Positions 17,389 through 25,735 are shown, counted from the stretch's first letter. The stretch: 64,000 bases of DNA from Oscillospiraceae bacterium (GCA_022650455.1 JALCPO010000001.1:1-64000); one strand, 5' to 3'. A program made the numbers and translations. Notes: generated by a model from the letters alone, not told the origin.

Positions 17389-19032
17389 TTAATTTCCGGC
17401 TTTCTTCCTCCGGACAATCACCGCGACACAGCAGGCGGCAATCAGAAGGGCGCCCGCGGCGATGATGAAGACCACCGGGGTATTGCCGTCGTCGTCGCCC
17501 GTCGGCGGGTTGGAAACCGTCGAGACCGGCTGGGTCGTGGAAACCGGCTGCGTGCCGGACGCCGGGTTGGAAACCGTTCCTCCGCTGCCGCCCTTCGACG
17601 AAGAGGCCGGAGCCTGCGTCTTGCTGATGGTGTAGGTATCAATCGGCGTGTCGGAATTCGTCGCGTAGGTCGTCAGGGTGAACGCGCTGTCCGTTACCTT
17701 CGCATAGGTGTATGTGGGGACATTGTTCTGCCAGCCGAATGCGCTGAAAGAGTGGTCCTGGCTTGTGTTGTATGTATAATATTTGCTGCCGCTGCCGGAG
17801 TCAAGCGTGAAGTACACGGTGCCCTTCGGGTCCGTTACCTTCTGGGTTTTCTCCGTGCTGACGGGGGAGCCTGCGAGCATCTGGTAGGAACGGGTGTAGT
17901 AGTGGTCGTGGCCGTTGAGGACGATGTCGACGTCGTATTTGTCCATCAGCTTCGTCCAGTTCTGGCGTATGAACATGACGTCGTCGTCGGCACTGGTGGC
18001 GCCGTCATGGTTTGCCTCGCTGTAAGGGGCCTGGTGGAACGCCGTCACCTTCCACTTTACGCCCGGGTTGGCGCTGATCGCCTTGCTCATAAACTGGTCG
18101 TGCGCGGAAACGCCGTAGAAGTTGTTTCCTTCGAGCACCATGAACAGAGTGTTGCCGTAACGGAACCAGAAGTCGCCGTTGCGGTCGGGCACGTTATTGG
18201 TAACGGTCTGCCCCAGCGGGGAGAGGTTCGGCTGGTTGTAGTGGTAACTGTAATATTTGCCCATCTGGAAATCGTGGTTTCCGGTGAAGGCCGCCAGGAT
18301 ATGCGTCTGCAGGTAGTCGGCCGAAGCGATCGGGTTGAAGAACCCTTTGTATTCCGTCTGCTGCTGATAAACATGGTCGTAATCGTTGACCTGGTCGCCC
18401 ATGGAGAACAGGAAGTCGGCGGAAGGATACTTGGCTGTGACCTTCCGGAGCGTGTCCGCCCAGCCGGCCGTGTCATGCGGAACATTTTTGCTTGCACCGA
18501 TCTGGGGGTCGCCGAAAGCCGCGAACGTGAAGCCGTCCGCCGCGCTTCCTGTCCGGAACGTATAGTCCTTGCTCCAGGTCGTGCCGTCGCCGACGCGGTA
18601 GGTGTACGACGTGTTGGCGGAAAGGCTGACCGTCACTTTGTTGGAGTACTCGTCCGTAAGCGCCGTCGTGCCGTCCTCCGCCTTGAAGGAGCTGATCGGA
18701 TGGTCGGTATTTGTGGAAACCGCATTGTCCAGGTATCCCTCGGTCGCCGTCACTCTCTCGAGGGCCGCATATTTTGTGGAGCCCGCCGGGAACGCGCCGC
18801 TTTTTACGTCGTCGGTTTTCGCAATCTGAAGCTGCCCGGTCTTGGAGCTGGCGCTCTGCCAGCAGAACCGGACCTCGGTCTCGCTCCCGCCGATTCCGAT
18901 ATTGATGTTATACGGATCATCGGCTGACGCGGCGTACGCTTTCGTGCCCTGCGCACCGAAGCCGCAGCCCGCGACCGCAAGGGCGCAGAAAACCGCCAGA
19001 GCGGTCCGGGCCGTTTTTTTGCCAAGAAACAT
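17389..19032 (-). CDS. Surface purple-acid-phosphatase-like metallophosphoesterase with NPPTG sorting tail
   Basis: The 547-residue secreted protein has a signal peptide, an N-terminal fibronectin-like domain (about 40-165) and a calcineurin-like metallophosphoesterase domain with the metal motifs FAAFGDPQIG, FSMGDQVND, AFTGNHDFQM and VLNGHDHYYTRSY. A Ser/Gly/Thr-rich spacer (about 475-507) leads to NPPTGD, a hydrophobic helix and the basic tail RRKKAGN, which is a sortase cell-wall sorting signal. A class B sortase gene lies divergently upstream and is the likely anchoring enzyme. The signal peptide also contains a lipobox-like VAGC, followed by a signal-peptidase-I-like AYA site, so the N-terminal processing is ambiguous. 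RBS GAGGAGG is strong. The substrate is unknown, probably a phosphomonoester or nucleotide. Confidence 0.88.
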   Translation of the reverse strand: MFLGKKTARTALAVFCALAVAGCGFGAQGTKAYAASADDPYNINIGIGGSETEVRFCWQSASSKTGQLQIAKTDDVKSGAFPAGSTKYAALERVTATEGYLDNAVSTNTDHPISSFKAEDGTTALTDEYSNKVTVSLSANTSYTYRVGDGTTWSKDYTFRTGSAADGFTFAAFGDPQIGASKNVPHDTAGWADTLRKVTAKYPSADFLFSMGDQVNDYDHVYQQQTEYKGFFNPIASADYLQTHILAAFTGNHDFQMGKYYSYHYNQPNLSPLGQTVTNNVPDRNGDFWFRYGNTLFMVLEGNNFYGVSAHDQFMSKAISANPGVKWKVTAFHQAPYSEANHDGATSADDDVMFIRQNWTKLMDKYDVDIVLNGHDHYYTRSYQMLAGSPVSTEKTQKVTDPKGTVYFTLDSGSGSKYYTYNTSQDHSFSAFGWQNNVPTYTYAKVTDSAFTLTTYATNSDTPIDTYTISKTQAPASSSKGGSGGTVSNPASGTQPVSTTQPVSTVSNPPTGDDDGNTPVVFIIAAGALLIAACCVAVIVRRKKAGN

Positions 19033-19372
19033 GAATTTTTACCTCCTCGTTCTGCAATACCGCCTGAATTTCATTTGCCAACAGCGCTATTGTACCGTAG
19101 GAGGCTTCCGGTTACGTTACGATCCCATTAAAAGGGCCTTAATTTTGGCGAAAATCCGAATCGCCCCGCTGGGATTCTGTGCGGCGCGGAAACCAACGGT
19201 TTCTTTCCGCTCTCTTTTTCCGGAATCCCGAAAAGTCCAATCGATTTTTAACCGGGTTTTAAAATTTCCGGAATCTGTTTCGGCCGTTTGCATGATAAGA
19301 TAAAAAGGAAGAAGGGAGCCTTCTCTCCCGCGGCACGGCGTTCCCCTATTTTTAGAAAAGGCTGATGAATCC
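19033..19372. other. Divergent regulatory region between phosphoesterase and sortase
   Basis: This 340-base gap contains the 5' regions of both divergent genes. On the minus strand TACAAT (about 19095-19090) could be a -10 box for the phosphoesterase. On the plus strand GCATGATAAGAT (about 19290-19301) could be an extended -10 box for the sortase. I see no open frame with a ribosome-binding site and no recognisable riboswitch. Confidence 0.4.
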
Positions 19373-20395
19373 ATGCAAATTCCCGCACGTTTTCTCCCCG
19401 TTTTTTCCCGTATCTCCGGAATGATCTCCCGCCTTACTTCCCGCCTTCCGAGAAAGCCGGCTTCCAAACGGTTCGTTTCCGGCGCGCTTATTGTTTCTTC
19501 CTTCGTTTTTGCCGTCTGCGCGGGGATTCTTCTGTTCCGCCTGGTCATCCTGCCCCGGCAGGCGGACGCCTCGCTCGACTCGGCCCGTTCCCTGTACCGC
19601 GGCGGCCCTTCTTCCTCCTCTTCGTCGAAACCGGGCTCTTCCTCTCCCGCCAAGCGGAGCACGCTGTCCTTCGCACAGCTGCGGGCAATCAACCCGGACG
19701 TGGAAGGGTGGATCACCATCCCCGGAACGGTGGTCGACTACCCGGTCCTCCGCGCCCCCGCCTCTTCCCCCGACTATTACCTGACCCACGACTGGAAACG
19801 CGGCACGACAAAATACGGCAGCATCTACCAGTATCCGCTGCCGGCCAAGTCCCAGGGCGAACGGAAAAACACGATCCTGTACGGGCACAGCATGAAAAAC
19901 GGCCAGATGTTCGCCGACCTGCTGCAGTATGACGGCCTCGCCTATTACCGCGCGCATCCCGTCATCCTGTACCAGGAGAACGGCAGCAAAGCGTACTGGA
20001 AAATCTTCGCGGTCATCAAGGCAAACACCGACCCCGCGCAGGGCGCGCCGTTCGATTACCAAAAAGCCTGCTTTTCCTCGGCGGACAGCTTTTTAAAGTA
20101 TCTCTACGACGTCCGGGTCCGGTCGGTGGTGCGGACGCCGGTCGACCTGAAAACATCGGACGAGATTCTGTCCCTCTCCACCTGCTCCTATGAATTCGAC
20201 GGATTCCGCACCGTCGTTTTCGCCCGGCGCGTCCGGACCGGCGAAGACGCGGAAGTGGACACCGCCGCCGCGGAAACAAACGGCAGCGCCCTTTACCCCG
20301 ACTGCTGGTACCGGACCTTCGGGGGAACAAAGCCCTCCCTGCCGGATTTCCGCCAGGCCGTCAAAAGCGGCGGGTTCCTGCGCCTCGCGGGCTGA
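19373..20395 (+). CDS. Class B sortase
   Basis: The 340-residue protein has an N-terminal membrane helix (about 35-60), a serine-rich linker and a sortase B domain. The catalytic residues are visible: His172 (ILYGHSMKNG), Cys271 (LSLSTCSYEF) and Arg285 or Arg286 (VVFARRVR). Class B enzymes in clostridia recognise (S/N/P)PxTG-type signals and attach proteins to peptidoglycan. The divergent neighbour ends in NPPTGD, a fitting substrate. The sortase has about 50 residues after the catalytic Arg, rather long for the class. AAAAGG lies 11 bases before ATG. Confidence 0.92.
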   Translation: MQIPARFLPVFSRISGMISRLTSRLPRKPASKRFVSGALIVSSFVFAVCAGILLFRLVILPRQADASLDSARSLYRGGPSSSSSSKPGSSSPAKRSTLSFAQLRAINPDVEGWITIPGTVVDYPVLRAPASSPDYYLTHDWKRGTTKYGSIYQYPLPAKSQGERKNTILYGHSMKNGQMFADLLQYDGLAYYRAHPVILYQENGSKAYWKIFAVIKANTDPAQGAPFDYQKACFSSADSFLKYLYDVRVRSVVRTPVDLKTSDEILSLSTCSYEFDGFRTVVFARRVRTGEDAEVDTAAAETNGSALYPDCWYRTFGGTKPSLPDFRQAVKSGGFLRLAG

Positions 20396-20446
20396 CCGGC
20401 AAGCCGCACGGAAGCTCACCGGGAACCGGGCGGAACTTGCGTTCCA

Positions 20447-20546
20447 GCAAGCAAGTAAGGGGCGACGTCGGCGCGCCGCGCAGCGAGTGCGCCGATATGG
20501 GGCCACGGTTTTGCGCAGCGGAATGCGGCCGCGCCCGGCTTTGGGC
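20447..20546 (+). repeat. Dispersed element C, copy 1
   Basis: About 100 bases, starting GCAAGCAAGTAAGGGGCGAC and including GCGCCGCGCAGCGAGTGCG and ATGGGGCCACG, match the complement of 50803-50905 at roughly three quarters of positions by eye. It lies between converging genes, and no protein is encoded. The two copies differ by scattered substitutions and small gaps, so they are diverged members of one family. Confidence 0.7.
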
Positions 20547-20559
20547 ACAGAAAAGGGGC

Positions 20560-21141
20560 TCAGTCCGTCTCCAGAAATTTTTTCAGCGGGCGGAAGATCA
20601 GCACGCCCACAACCAGGGAGATCGCAAAATCCGGCAGCAGGAACGAGCCGTTGTATGCCAGCGAATACAGGAGCAGGTGGCCGCTCCATTCCTTCGGCAG
20701 CCAGGAAGCGTAGGCCGTGACGCCGGAAATCACGTGGAACACAAAGCGAAGGAAAACCGCCGTCGTCATGCCCGCGACGTACCGTCCGAACCCTTTGCCG
20801 TAAATTCCAACCAGACCGAGGGCGGCGAACGCCAGGAGATAGTCGAAAATAATGGAAGCCGCAAGGGCCGCCGGGGTCAGCCCCCAGGAAAGCGCCTCGC
20901 CCAGGTCGAGCAGAAGCTGAATCACGCCGTAGGTAAAGCCGGTGCAGAGCCCCCACTTGGGGCCGTATTTGTAGCCGATGAGCAGAACCGGCAGCATGCT
21001 GCAGAGCGTGACCGATCCCCCGAGCGGAAGCTGGAAGATCTTCACCAGGCTCAGCGCCGTGGCGAGGCCGAGCATGACGGCGCTTTCCACAAGCCGCAGA
21101 ACCGCGGGGTTCCCGCCTAACGTTTTGTTTTGACTGTCCAT
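20560..21141 (-). CDS. thiT: Energy-coupled thiamine transporter ThiT
   Basis: The 193-residue hydrophobic protein has about six membrane helices and the ThiT family segments GGSVTLCSMLPVLLIGYKYG and GLCTGFTYGVIQLLLD. ThiT is the substrate-binding S component of an ECF transporter and takes up thiamine using a shared EcfAA'T module encoded elsewhere. RBS GGAGG precedes ATG. A TPP riboswitch and terminator lie upstream on the same strand, which confirms the assignment. Confidence 0.95.
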   Translation of the reverse strand: MDSQNKTLGGNPAVLRLVESAVMLGLATALSLVKIFQLPLGGSVTLCSMLPVLLIGYKYGPKWGLCTGFTYGVIQLLLDLGEALSWGLTPAALAASIIFDYLLAFAALGLVGIYGKGFGRYVAGMTTAVFLRFVFHVISGVTAYASWLPKEWSGHLLLYSLAYNGSFLLPDFAISLVVGVLIFRPLKKFLETD

Positions 21142-21192
21142 TTTGAAACGCCTCCAATAAAAATTCGTCCGGAAGTCCGCCCCGGAGAATCA

Positions 21193-21222
21193 GAAAAACG
21201 CCCCGCGAATGCCGCGGGGCGT
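21193..21222 (-). terminator. Riboswitch-controlled terminator before thiT
   Basis: On the minus strand ACGCCCCGC (21222-21214) and GCGGGGCGT (21206-21198) form a stem followed by a run of T. It sits between the TPP aptamer and thiT and is the probable expression platform: terminate when TPP is bound. Confidence 0.85.
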
Positions 21223-21235
21223 CTGCTTTCGATTT

Positions 21236-21318
21236 TCCTACGCTGGCATTATCCAGATCAGGTCGAGGGTTGGAAGCGTCGGTCCGCTTCCTCTCAGCCG
21301 GGAACACCCAGCACCCCG
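21236..21318 (-). promoter_or_regulatory. TPP (THI-element) riboswitch
   Basis: Read on the minus strand, the region has the conserved THI-box blocks in order: CGGGGTGC, GGCTGAGAGG, ACCCTCGACCTGATCTGGAT, AATGCCAGCGTAGG. It senses thiamine pyrophosphate and, with the adjoining terminator, switches off thiT when the vitamin is plentiful. Confidence 0.97.
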
Positions 21319-21334
21319 TATTCCGTTTTACCAT

Positions 21335-21363
21335 ATCATACCGCAGCGGTCAGGTTTTGTCAA
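21335..21363 (-). promoter_or_regulatory. Promoter of the riboswitch-thiT transcript
   Basis: On the minus strand TTGACA (21363-21358) and TATGAT (21340-21335) are 17 bases apart, about 15 bases before the riboswitch. It overlaps the 3' end of the upstream hydrolase gene. Confidence 0.85.
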
Positions 21364-22015
21364 ACAGCAGATCCTTCAGACCCGCCGCGGAAGACACAAA
21401 AACCGTGCCGCCCTCGCGCCGCATTTCCTCTTCGGTGCCGAACCCGTACAGCACGCCGATAAAATCCGTCCCGGCTTTGCGCGCGCCGGCGGCGTCGAAT
21501 TTGGTGTCGCCGATCATGACGGCCTCGCGGGGGGCGCAGCGCGCTTTTTCCAGCACGGGGCGGATCAGCTCTTCCTTGCCGCCGCTTTTGTCGCTCTCGT
21601 CCGCCGCGGAGACAAAGTCGAAATACGGGGCGAGACGGAAATAATTCAGGACGATTTCCGCCATGGAGAGCGGTTTGGAAGTCGCCACAGCGACCGCCGC
21701 GCCCGCTTCCCGCACTTCCCGCAGGATCTGCGGGATGCCCTGGTAAACCGAGTTGTGGTAGATGCCCCCCACGTCGTAAATTTTGCGGAAGTACGCGACC
21801 CCTTCCTTTGCCTGCCGCTCGTTCATGCCGCAGAGCGAAGTCAGGCTGTCCCAGAGCGGGGGGCCGATGAACCGGCGCAGCATGTTTTGGGGCGGAATGG
21901 GCATATTCATATGTTCCAGCGTCTTTTTCACGCATTCGATGATGCCCGGGCCGGAATCGGTCAGGGTGCCGTCCAGGTCGAACAGGACGACTCCGTATTT
22001 TGCTTTTACCGGCAC
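21350..22015 (-). CDS. HAD-superfamily phosphatase (phosphoglycolate phosphatase-like)
   Basis: The 221-residue protein has the four HAD motifs: VVLFDLDGTLTDSG (nucleophile and acid Asp), AVATSKP, the Lys of SGGKEELI and the acidic MIGDTKFDA. The cap domain after motif I is of the small alpha-helical type. These proteins dephosphorylate small phosphometabolites such as phosphoglycolate or sugar phosphates, or pyrophosphate (PpaX-like). It starts at GTG and overlaps the upstream thioesterase by ten bases, so the two are cotranscribed. Specificity is not predictable. Confidence 0.88.
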   Translation of the reverse strand: MPVKAKYGVVLFDLDGTLTDSGPGIIECVKKTLEHMNMPIPPQNMLRRFIGPPLWDSLTSLCGMNERQAKEGVAYFRKIYDVGGIYHNSVYQGIPQILREVREAGAAVAVATSKPLSMAEIVLNYFRLAPYFDFVSAADESDKSGGKEELIRPVLEKARCAPREAVMIGDTKFDAAGARKAGTDFIGVLYGFGTEEEMRREGGTVFVSSAAGLKDLLFDKT

Positions 22016-22392
22016 GACTTTCTGGCCTGCGCTTTCTGGACAAAACGTTCCGCTTTCACGCTGACCCGCTCATGCTCCCCGGAAGCGATCGGCCCCGCCT
22101 CATCCTCCGCGGAAAGACGGAAGCGGAACTTCCTGCCCTCCTGCTCCGTCAGCACGGCCGTCACGGAGATTTTCGCCCCGCACGGCGTGGGGGCCGTGTG
22201 ACGGACCGTGATCTCCGTGCCCACGGTGGTAATGCCTTCCGAAAGATACCCCTGCGCGAGTTCCGCCGCCGCGCCTTCAAACAAAGCCGACACGACGGGC
22301 GTCGCCAGCACGGGAAGCGACCCGCTGCCGACTTTTTTCGCCAGCATTTCCTCCGTGACGGTGTATTCCTTTTTCAGCTGTGTCTGAGCCAT
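22006..22392 (-). CDS. Hot-dog thioesterase, FlK-like
   Basis: The 128-residue protein matches the fluoroacetyl-CoA thioesterase (FlK) family: VGSGSLPVLATPVVSALFEG followed by TTVGTEITVRHTAPTP. The residues that form FlK's catalytic set are present as Thr31, Glu39 and His65. The family hydrolyses small acyl-CoA thioesters; most members outside Streptomyces cattleya have unknown substrates and probably clear stray acyl-CoAs. It is the first gene of a pair with the HAD phosphatase. Its leader contains a perfect 46-base palindrome. Confidence 0.85.
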   Translation of the reverse strand: MAQTQLKKEYTVTEEMLAKKVGSGSLPVLATPVVSALFEGAAAELAQGYLSEGITTVGTEITVRHTAPTPCGAKISVTAVLTEQEGRKFRFRLSAEDEAGPIASGEHERVSVKAERFVQKAQARKSCR

Positions 22393-22447
22393 GATCCTGC
22401 CTCCGTATTCCTCTGTCTCTCTGTTTTCGGGATCCCGTCTGTCCCGG

Positions 22448-22493
22448 CACCGTTCTTTCCACCGGATCGGCCGATCCGGTGGAAAGAACGGTG
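22448..22493. repeat. Perfect 46-bp palindrome upstream of the thioesterase gene
   Basis: The half CACCGTTCTTTCCACCGGAT-CGG (22448-22470) is followed with no spacer by its exact complement (22471-22493). It lies 55 bases before the thioesterase start codon, just downstream of a possible minus-strand TATAAT (22517-22512), and so in the mRNA leader. There is no adjacent T run on the minus strand, so it is not a normal terminator for that transcript. Confidence 0.9.
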
Positions 22494-22593
22494 TTCCGAG
22501 GTTTTGTTTTTATTATAACATAGCCCTTCCCGGATATCATTCCTGATTTTCCATAATGCCGCACCTCAAAACGCGGAATTTTTATGGGAAATG

Positions 22594-22622
22594 TTGACTT
22601 TTCCATAATATTATTATAGAAT
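22594..22622 (+). promoter_or_regulatory. Possible promoter of the 72-codon gene
   Basis: TTGACT (22594-22599) and TAGAAT (22617-22622) are separated by 17 AT-rich bases, 93 bases before the start codon of the small gene at 22716. The rest of the gap on both sides holds only the divergent -10-like TATAAT and the palindrome. Confidence 0.5.
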
Positions 22623-22715
22623 AAAAGAATAGAGCTGCGCAAAAAATCCGCGCCGGCCGGCGAACTTTCGCCGCGGAAAACCGGGCGGAATCTTCCGAAC
22701 GGAGGGAAGCCATGA

Positions 22716-22934
22716 ATGGAGAATAAGGCAGTCGTCATTGCAAACCGGACAGCGGAAGGAATCAGCGTGATCGATATTCAGGTTTACAACGCAAACGGCA
22801 GGCTTCTGGCCCGGCCGACCAAACGCCTGATCGACAGCATCAACGATCTCCCTCTCCTGGACCGGGAAAAAGTCAAATCCGCGGTCTCGCAGCAGTACGG
22901 GATCCCGATGAAGAACGTGACCTTGTCCTTTTAG
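22716..22934 (+). CDS. Small conserved-looking hypothetical protein (72 aa)
   Basis: The protein is mildly basic and soluble (MENKAVVIANRTAEGISVID at the N-terminus). GGAGGG lies about ten bases upstream of ATG, and a strong intrinsic terminator follows the stop codon, so this is very likely a real transcription unit. A competing ATG at 22711 opens only a three-codon frame. I do not recognise the family. Its own promoter, RBS and terminator make a single-gene operon. Confidence 0.7.
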   Translation: MENKAVVIANRTAEGISVIDIQVYNANGRLLARPTKRLIDSINDLPLLDREKVKSAVSQQYGIPMKNVTLSF

Positions 22935-22937
22935 GCG

Positions 22938-22964
22938 GCGCCTGCCGGAGCGGGCGCTTTTTTT
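22938..22964 (+). terminator. Intrinsic terminator after the 72-codon gene
   Basis: GCGCCTGC (22938-22945) pairs with GCGGGCGC (22950-22957), with one G-U pair and a four-base CGGA loop, followed by seven T. Confidence 0.85.
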
Positions 22965-23045
22965 CTGTATCTTTCCCGGATTCCATGCTATAATGTTCTT
23001 AGTTTTCCCGGCGCGCGGGGGCGGCCGGAGTGCGGAGGTGTACGG

Positions 23046-23828
23046 ATGCCCGAAAACGGTGCGGCAGGGAACCGGCCCGGCCGGATCCACCTGATGGACG
23101 AGCTCCGCGGTTTCGCGGTGTTCTGCATGATCTTTTACCACGGGTTTTACACGGTCGGCTTTCTGTACCATATTGACCCGGGGGCCTTTTTTTTCCGTTT
23201 TTTCATGCCGGCCGAGCCTTTCTTCGCCGGGCTTTTCATGTTCCTTTCCGGCATCGCGTGCAACCTTTCCCACTCCAACCTGGCGCGCGGCCTGAAGCTT
23301 CTCGCCCTTGCGGCGGGCGTGACGCTGGTCACATGGATTTTTGTGCCCGCGGATCTCATCACGTTCGGCATCCTGCATTTCCTCGCCGTCTGCATGATTC
23401 TGGCCGGGCTTTTCAAGCCCGTTCTGGACCGGTACCGCTTCTCGTGGGTCCCGGTCGCCGTCTGCGCGGTGCTGTACGTCCTGACAAAAAACGTGGAAGC
23501 GGGGTATTTCGGGCTGACGAAAGAACTTTCCGCCGCCCTGCCGCAGGCGCTGTACGCAGCCAACTGGCTGGCTCCGCTTGGCTTTCACGACGCCGCGTTC
23601 CAAAGCGCGGATTATTTTCCCCTGTTCCCGTGGATTTTTGTCTATGCGGCGGGCATTTTCGTGGGCAAACTGGCGAAGGCGGGAAGATTCCCGGCGTTTG
23701 CATACCCGCCGCGGTTTCCCCCGTTCTCCTGGATGGGCCGCCACGCGCTGATCCTGTACCTTGCGCATCAGCCCGTCATCTACGGCGTCTGTCTGCTGAT
23801 CAACCGGCTGGCGGCGCGGTTCCGGTAA
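23046..23828 (+). CDS. Membrane acyltransferase-like protein (DUF1624 / heparan-alpha-glucosaminide N-acetyltransferase-like)
   Basis: The 260-residue protein begins IHLMDELRGFAVFCMIFYHG, the family's first catalytic-region helix, and has about seven membrane helices, ending WMGRHALILYLAHQPVIYG. Proteins of this family carry acyl groups across the membrane to modify extracellular glycans, but the bacterial members are largely uncharacterised. ATG 23046 follows GGAGGTG at a good distance. It may be cotranscribed with the acetyltransferase that follows 91 bases downstream. Confidence 0.8.
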   Translation: MPENGAAGNRPGRIHLMDELRGFAVFCMIFYHGFYTVGFLYHIDPGAFFFRFFMPAEPFFAGLFMFLSGIACNLSHSNLARGLKLLALAAGVTLVTWIFVPADLITFGILHFLAVCMILAGLFKPVLDRYRFSWVPVAVCAVLYVLTKNVEAGYFGLTKELSAALPQALYAANWLAPLGFHDAAFQSADYFPLFPWIFVYAAGIFVGKLAKAGRFPAFAYPPRFPPFSWMGRHALILYLAHQPVIYGVCLLINRLAARFR

Positions 23829-23919
23829 AAGCGCGCGGTTCCGGGGAAAATCCGCATGGTTTTCCACCATGGTCGAAAAAGCTGTTGAAAACTGAGGAAC
23901 CGGAACGGGGGAACGGAAA

Positions 23920-24447
23920 ATGGATCATCTGAAAATCGTGCCGGCGGCGCCGGAGCAGGCGGGGGAGCTTGCCGCACTGGCAAAAATCATCTGGGAAGAA
24001 CATTTCACCCCGATCATCGGCGCGGAGCAGGTCGCCTATATGCTGGAAAAATTCCAGTCCGGGCCGGCGATGCGCGGGCAGATGGAGCACGAGGGTTTCC
24101 GGTACTATTTTTTCCTGTGGGATGGAGGAAAGGCCGGCTATACGGGCATCCGGAAAGACGGCGCTTCCCTGTTCCTCAGCAAGCTGTATGTCCGCAAAGA
24201 GTACCGCGGCCGGAAAATCGCTCGGGCGGCCGTCGGTTTCCTTCTCGGCCTCTGCAGAAAAGAAGGCCTTGAAAAAATATGGCTGACCTGCAACCGGCAC
24301 AACACCGGGGCGCTCGGGGCATACCGGGCGCTGGGCTTTTCCGTCACGCGCCGGCAGGTAACCGACATTGGGAGCGGCTTCGTGATGGACGACGATGTGC
24401 TGGAACTCCCGGCGGGAGGTTGCCCGGAACGGGCAAAATGTTTATAA
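23920..24447 (+). CDS. GNAT-family N-acetyltransferase
   Basis: The 175-residue protein has the GNAT acetyl-CoA loop (LYVRKEYRGRKIARAAVGFL) and the following strand-helix unit IWLTCNRHNTGALGAYRALGF. It transfers an acetyl group from acetyl-CoA to an amine, probably a small molecule. It ends 46 bases before ychF and is probably in the same transcript. The substrate cannot be predicted. Confidence 0.88.
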   Translation: MDHLKIVPAAPEQAGELAALAKIIWEEHFTPIIGAEQVAYMLEKFQSGPAMRGQMEHEGFRYYFFLWDGGKAGYTGIRKDGASLFLSKLYVRKEYRGRKIARAAVGFLLGLCRKEGLEKIWLTCNRHNTGALGAYRALGFSVTRRQVTDIGSGFVMDDDVLELPAGGCPERAKCL

Positions 24448-24493
24448 TAAGACGAACCCTGAAAAACACACGGAAAAAGAAGGATAGCAAGAT

Positions 24494-25591
24494 ATGAAAC
24501 TTGGAATCGTGGGACTCCCGAACGTGGGGAAGAGCACGCTGTTCAACGCCATTACGAACGCGGGGGCGCAGGCGGCGAACTACCCGTTCTGCACCATTGA
24601 GCCGAACGTCGGCACCGTCGCCGTGCCGGACAAGCGCCTCGACTGGCTTGCGGACCTGTACCACCCGCAGAAATACACGCCCGCCACCATCGAATTCGTC
24701 GACATCGCCGGCCTGGTCCGCGGCGCGTCCAAGGGCGAAGGGCTCGGGAACAAGTTCCTCGCCAACATCCGCGAGTGCGACGCCGTCGTGCATGTCGTCC
24801 GCTGCTTCGAGGACGACGACGTCGTCCATGTCGACGGGGGGATCGACCCGAAACGGGATATGGAAACCATCAACCTTGAGCTGATCCTTTCCGACCTGGA
24901 AGTGCTTGACCGCCGCATCGAAAAAACGAGGAAGCTGCTGAAGGCCGACAAAAAGTACCAGGCCGAGCTGGACTTCTTCCAGCGCGTGAAGGAAACCCTC
25001 AACGCCGGAAAAGCCGCGCGCACCGTGGAGTGCACCGAGGACGAGGCCGCTCTTCTGTCGTCGGTCTCGCTTCTGAGTAACAAGCCGGTCATCTACGCCG
25101 CCAACCTGGGGGAAAACGACTTTCAGGGCGGCGTGGAAAACAACCGGTATTTCCGCACCGTGAAGGAAGCCGCGGATGCCGAAGGGGCGGGCGTCCTGCC
25201 GATCTGCGCCGAAACCGAGGCGGAAATCGCGGATATGGCTCCGGAGGAGAAGAAGCTGTTTCTCGCCGACATGGGGCTTGAGGAATCCGGCCTGGACCGA
25301 CTGATCCGCGCGTGCTACCGTCTGCTCGGGCTCATCAGCTTCCTGACCGCGGGCGAGCCCGAGGTTCGCGCGTGGACCATCCAAAAAGGTACGAAGGCCC
25401 CGCAGGCCGCCGGGAAAATCCACACCGACTTTGAGCGCGGCTTCATCCGCGCGGAGGTCGTTTCGTTCGGCGACCTGGTCCAGTGCGGCACCATGGCCGC
25501 CGCAAGGGAAAAGGGGCTCGTCCGCTCCGAGGGCAAGGATTACGTGATGCAGGACGGCGACGTGGTCCTGTTCCGTTTCAACGTATCGTAA
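24494..25591 (+). CDS. ychF: Ribosome-associated ATPase YchF/OLA1
   Basis: The 365-residue protein starts MKLGIVGLPNVGKSTLFNAI (Walker A) and has the G3 segment DIAGLVRGASKGEGLGN. The specificity motif is NLGE instead of NKxD, the signature by which YchF prefers ATP over GTP. A coiled-coil region and a C-terminal TGS domain (FLTAGEPEVRAWTIQKG through the end) complete the fold. YchF binds ribosomes and is linked to stress responses. Length and domain order are normal. Confidence 0.97.
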   Translation: MKLGIVGLPNVGKSTLFNAITNAGAQAANYPFCTIEPNVGTVAVPDKRLDWLADLYHPQKYTPATIEFVDIAGLVRGASKGEGLGNKFLANIRECDAVVHVVRCFEDDDVVHVDGGIDPKRDMETINLELILSDLEVLDRRIEKTRKLLKADKKYQAELDFFQRVKETLNAGKAARTVECTEDEAALLSSVSLLSNKPVIYAANLGENDFQGGVENNRYFRTVKEAADAEGAGVLPICAETEAEIADMAPEEKKLFLADMGLEESGLDRLIRACYRLLGLISFLTAGEPEVRAWTIQKGTKAPQAAGKIHTDFERGFIRAEVVSFGDLVQCGTMAAAREKGLVRSEGKDYVMQDGDVVLFRFNVS

Positions 25592-25707
25592 ACCGGGGCG
25601 CCCGCTTCCCGGCGTTCGTTTTCGGCCGGGCGCGCGGGGGAAAGTCCACGTTTTCCCGGGAAATAAAAAAAGATTAAAATAAAATTAATAATTATTACTG
25701 ATTCCTC

Positions 25708-25735
25708 TTGATTTTCCCTCTCCCCGTGTTATAAT
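25708..25735 (+). promoter_or_regulatory. Rubrerythrin promoter
   Basis: TTGATT (25708-25713) and TATAAT (25730-25735) are 16 bases apart, preceded by a strongly AT-rich stretch (25665-25700) that could act as an UP element. This fits a highly expressed gene. Confidence 0.75.
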
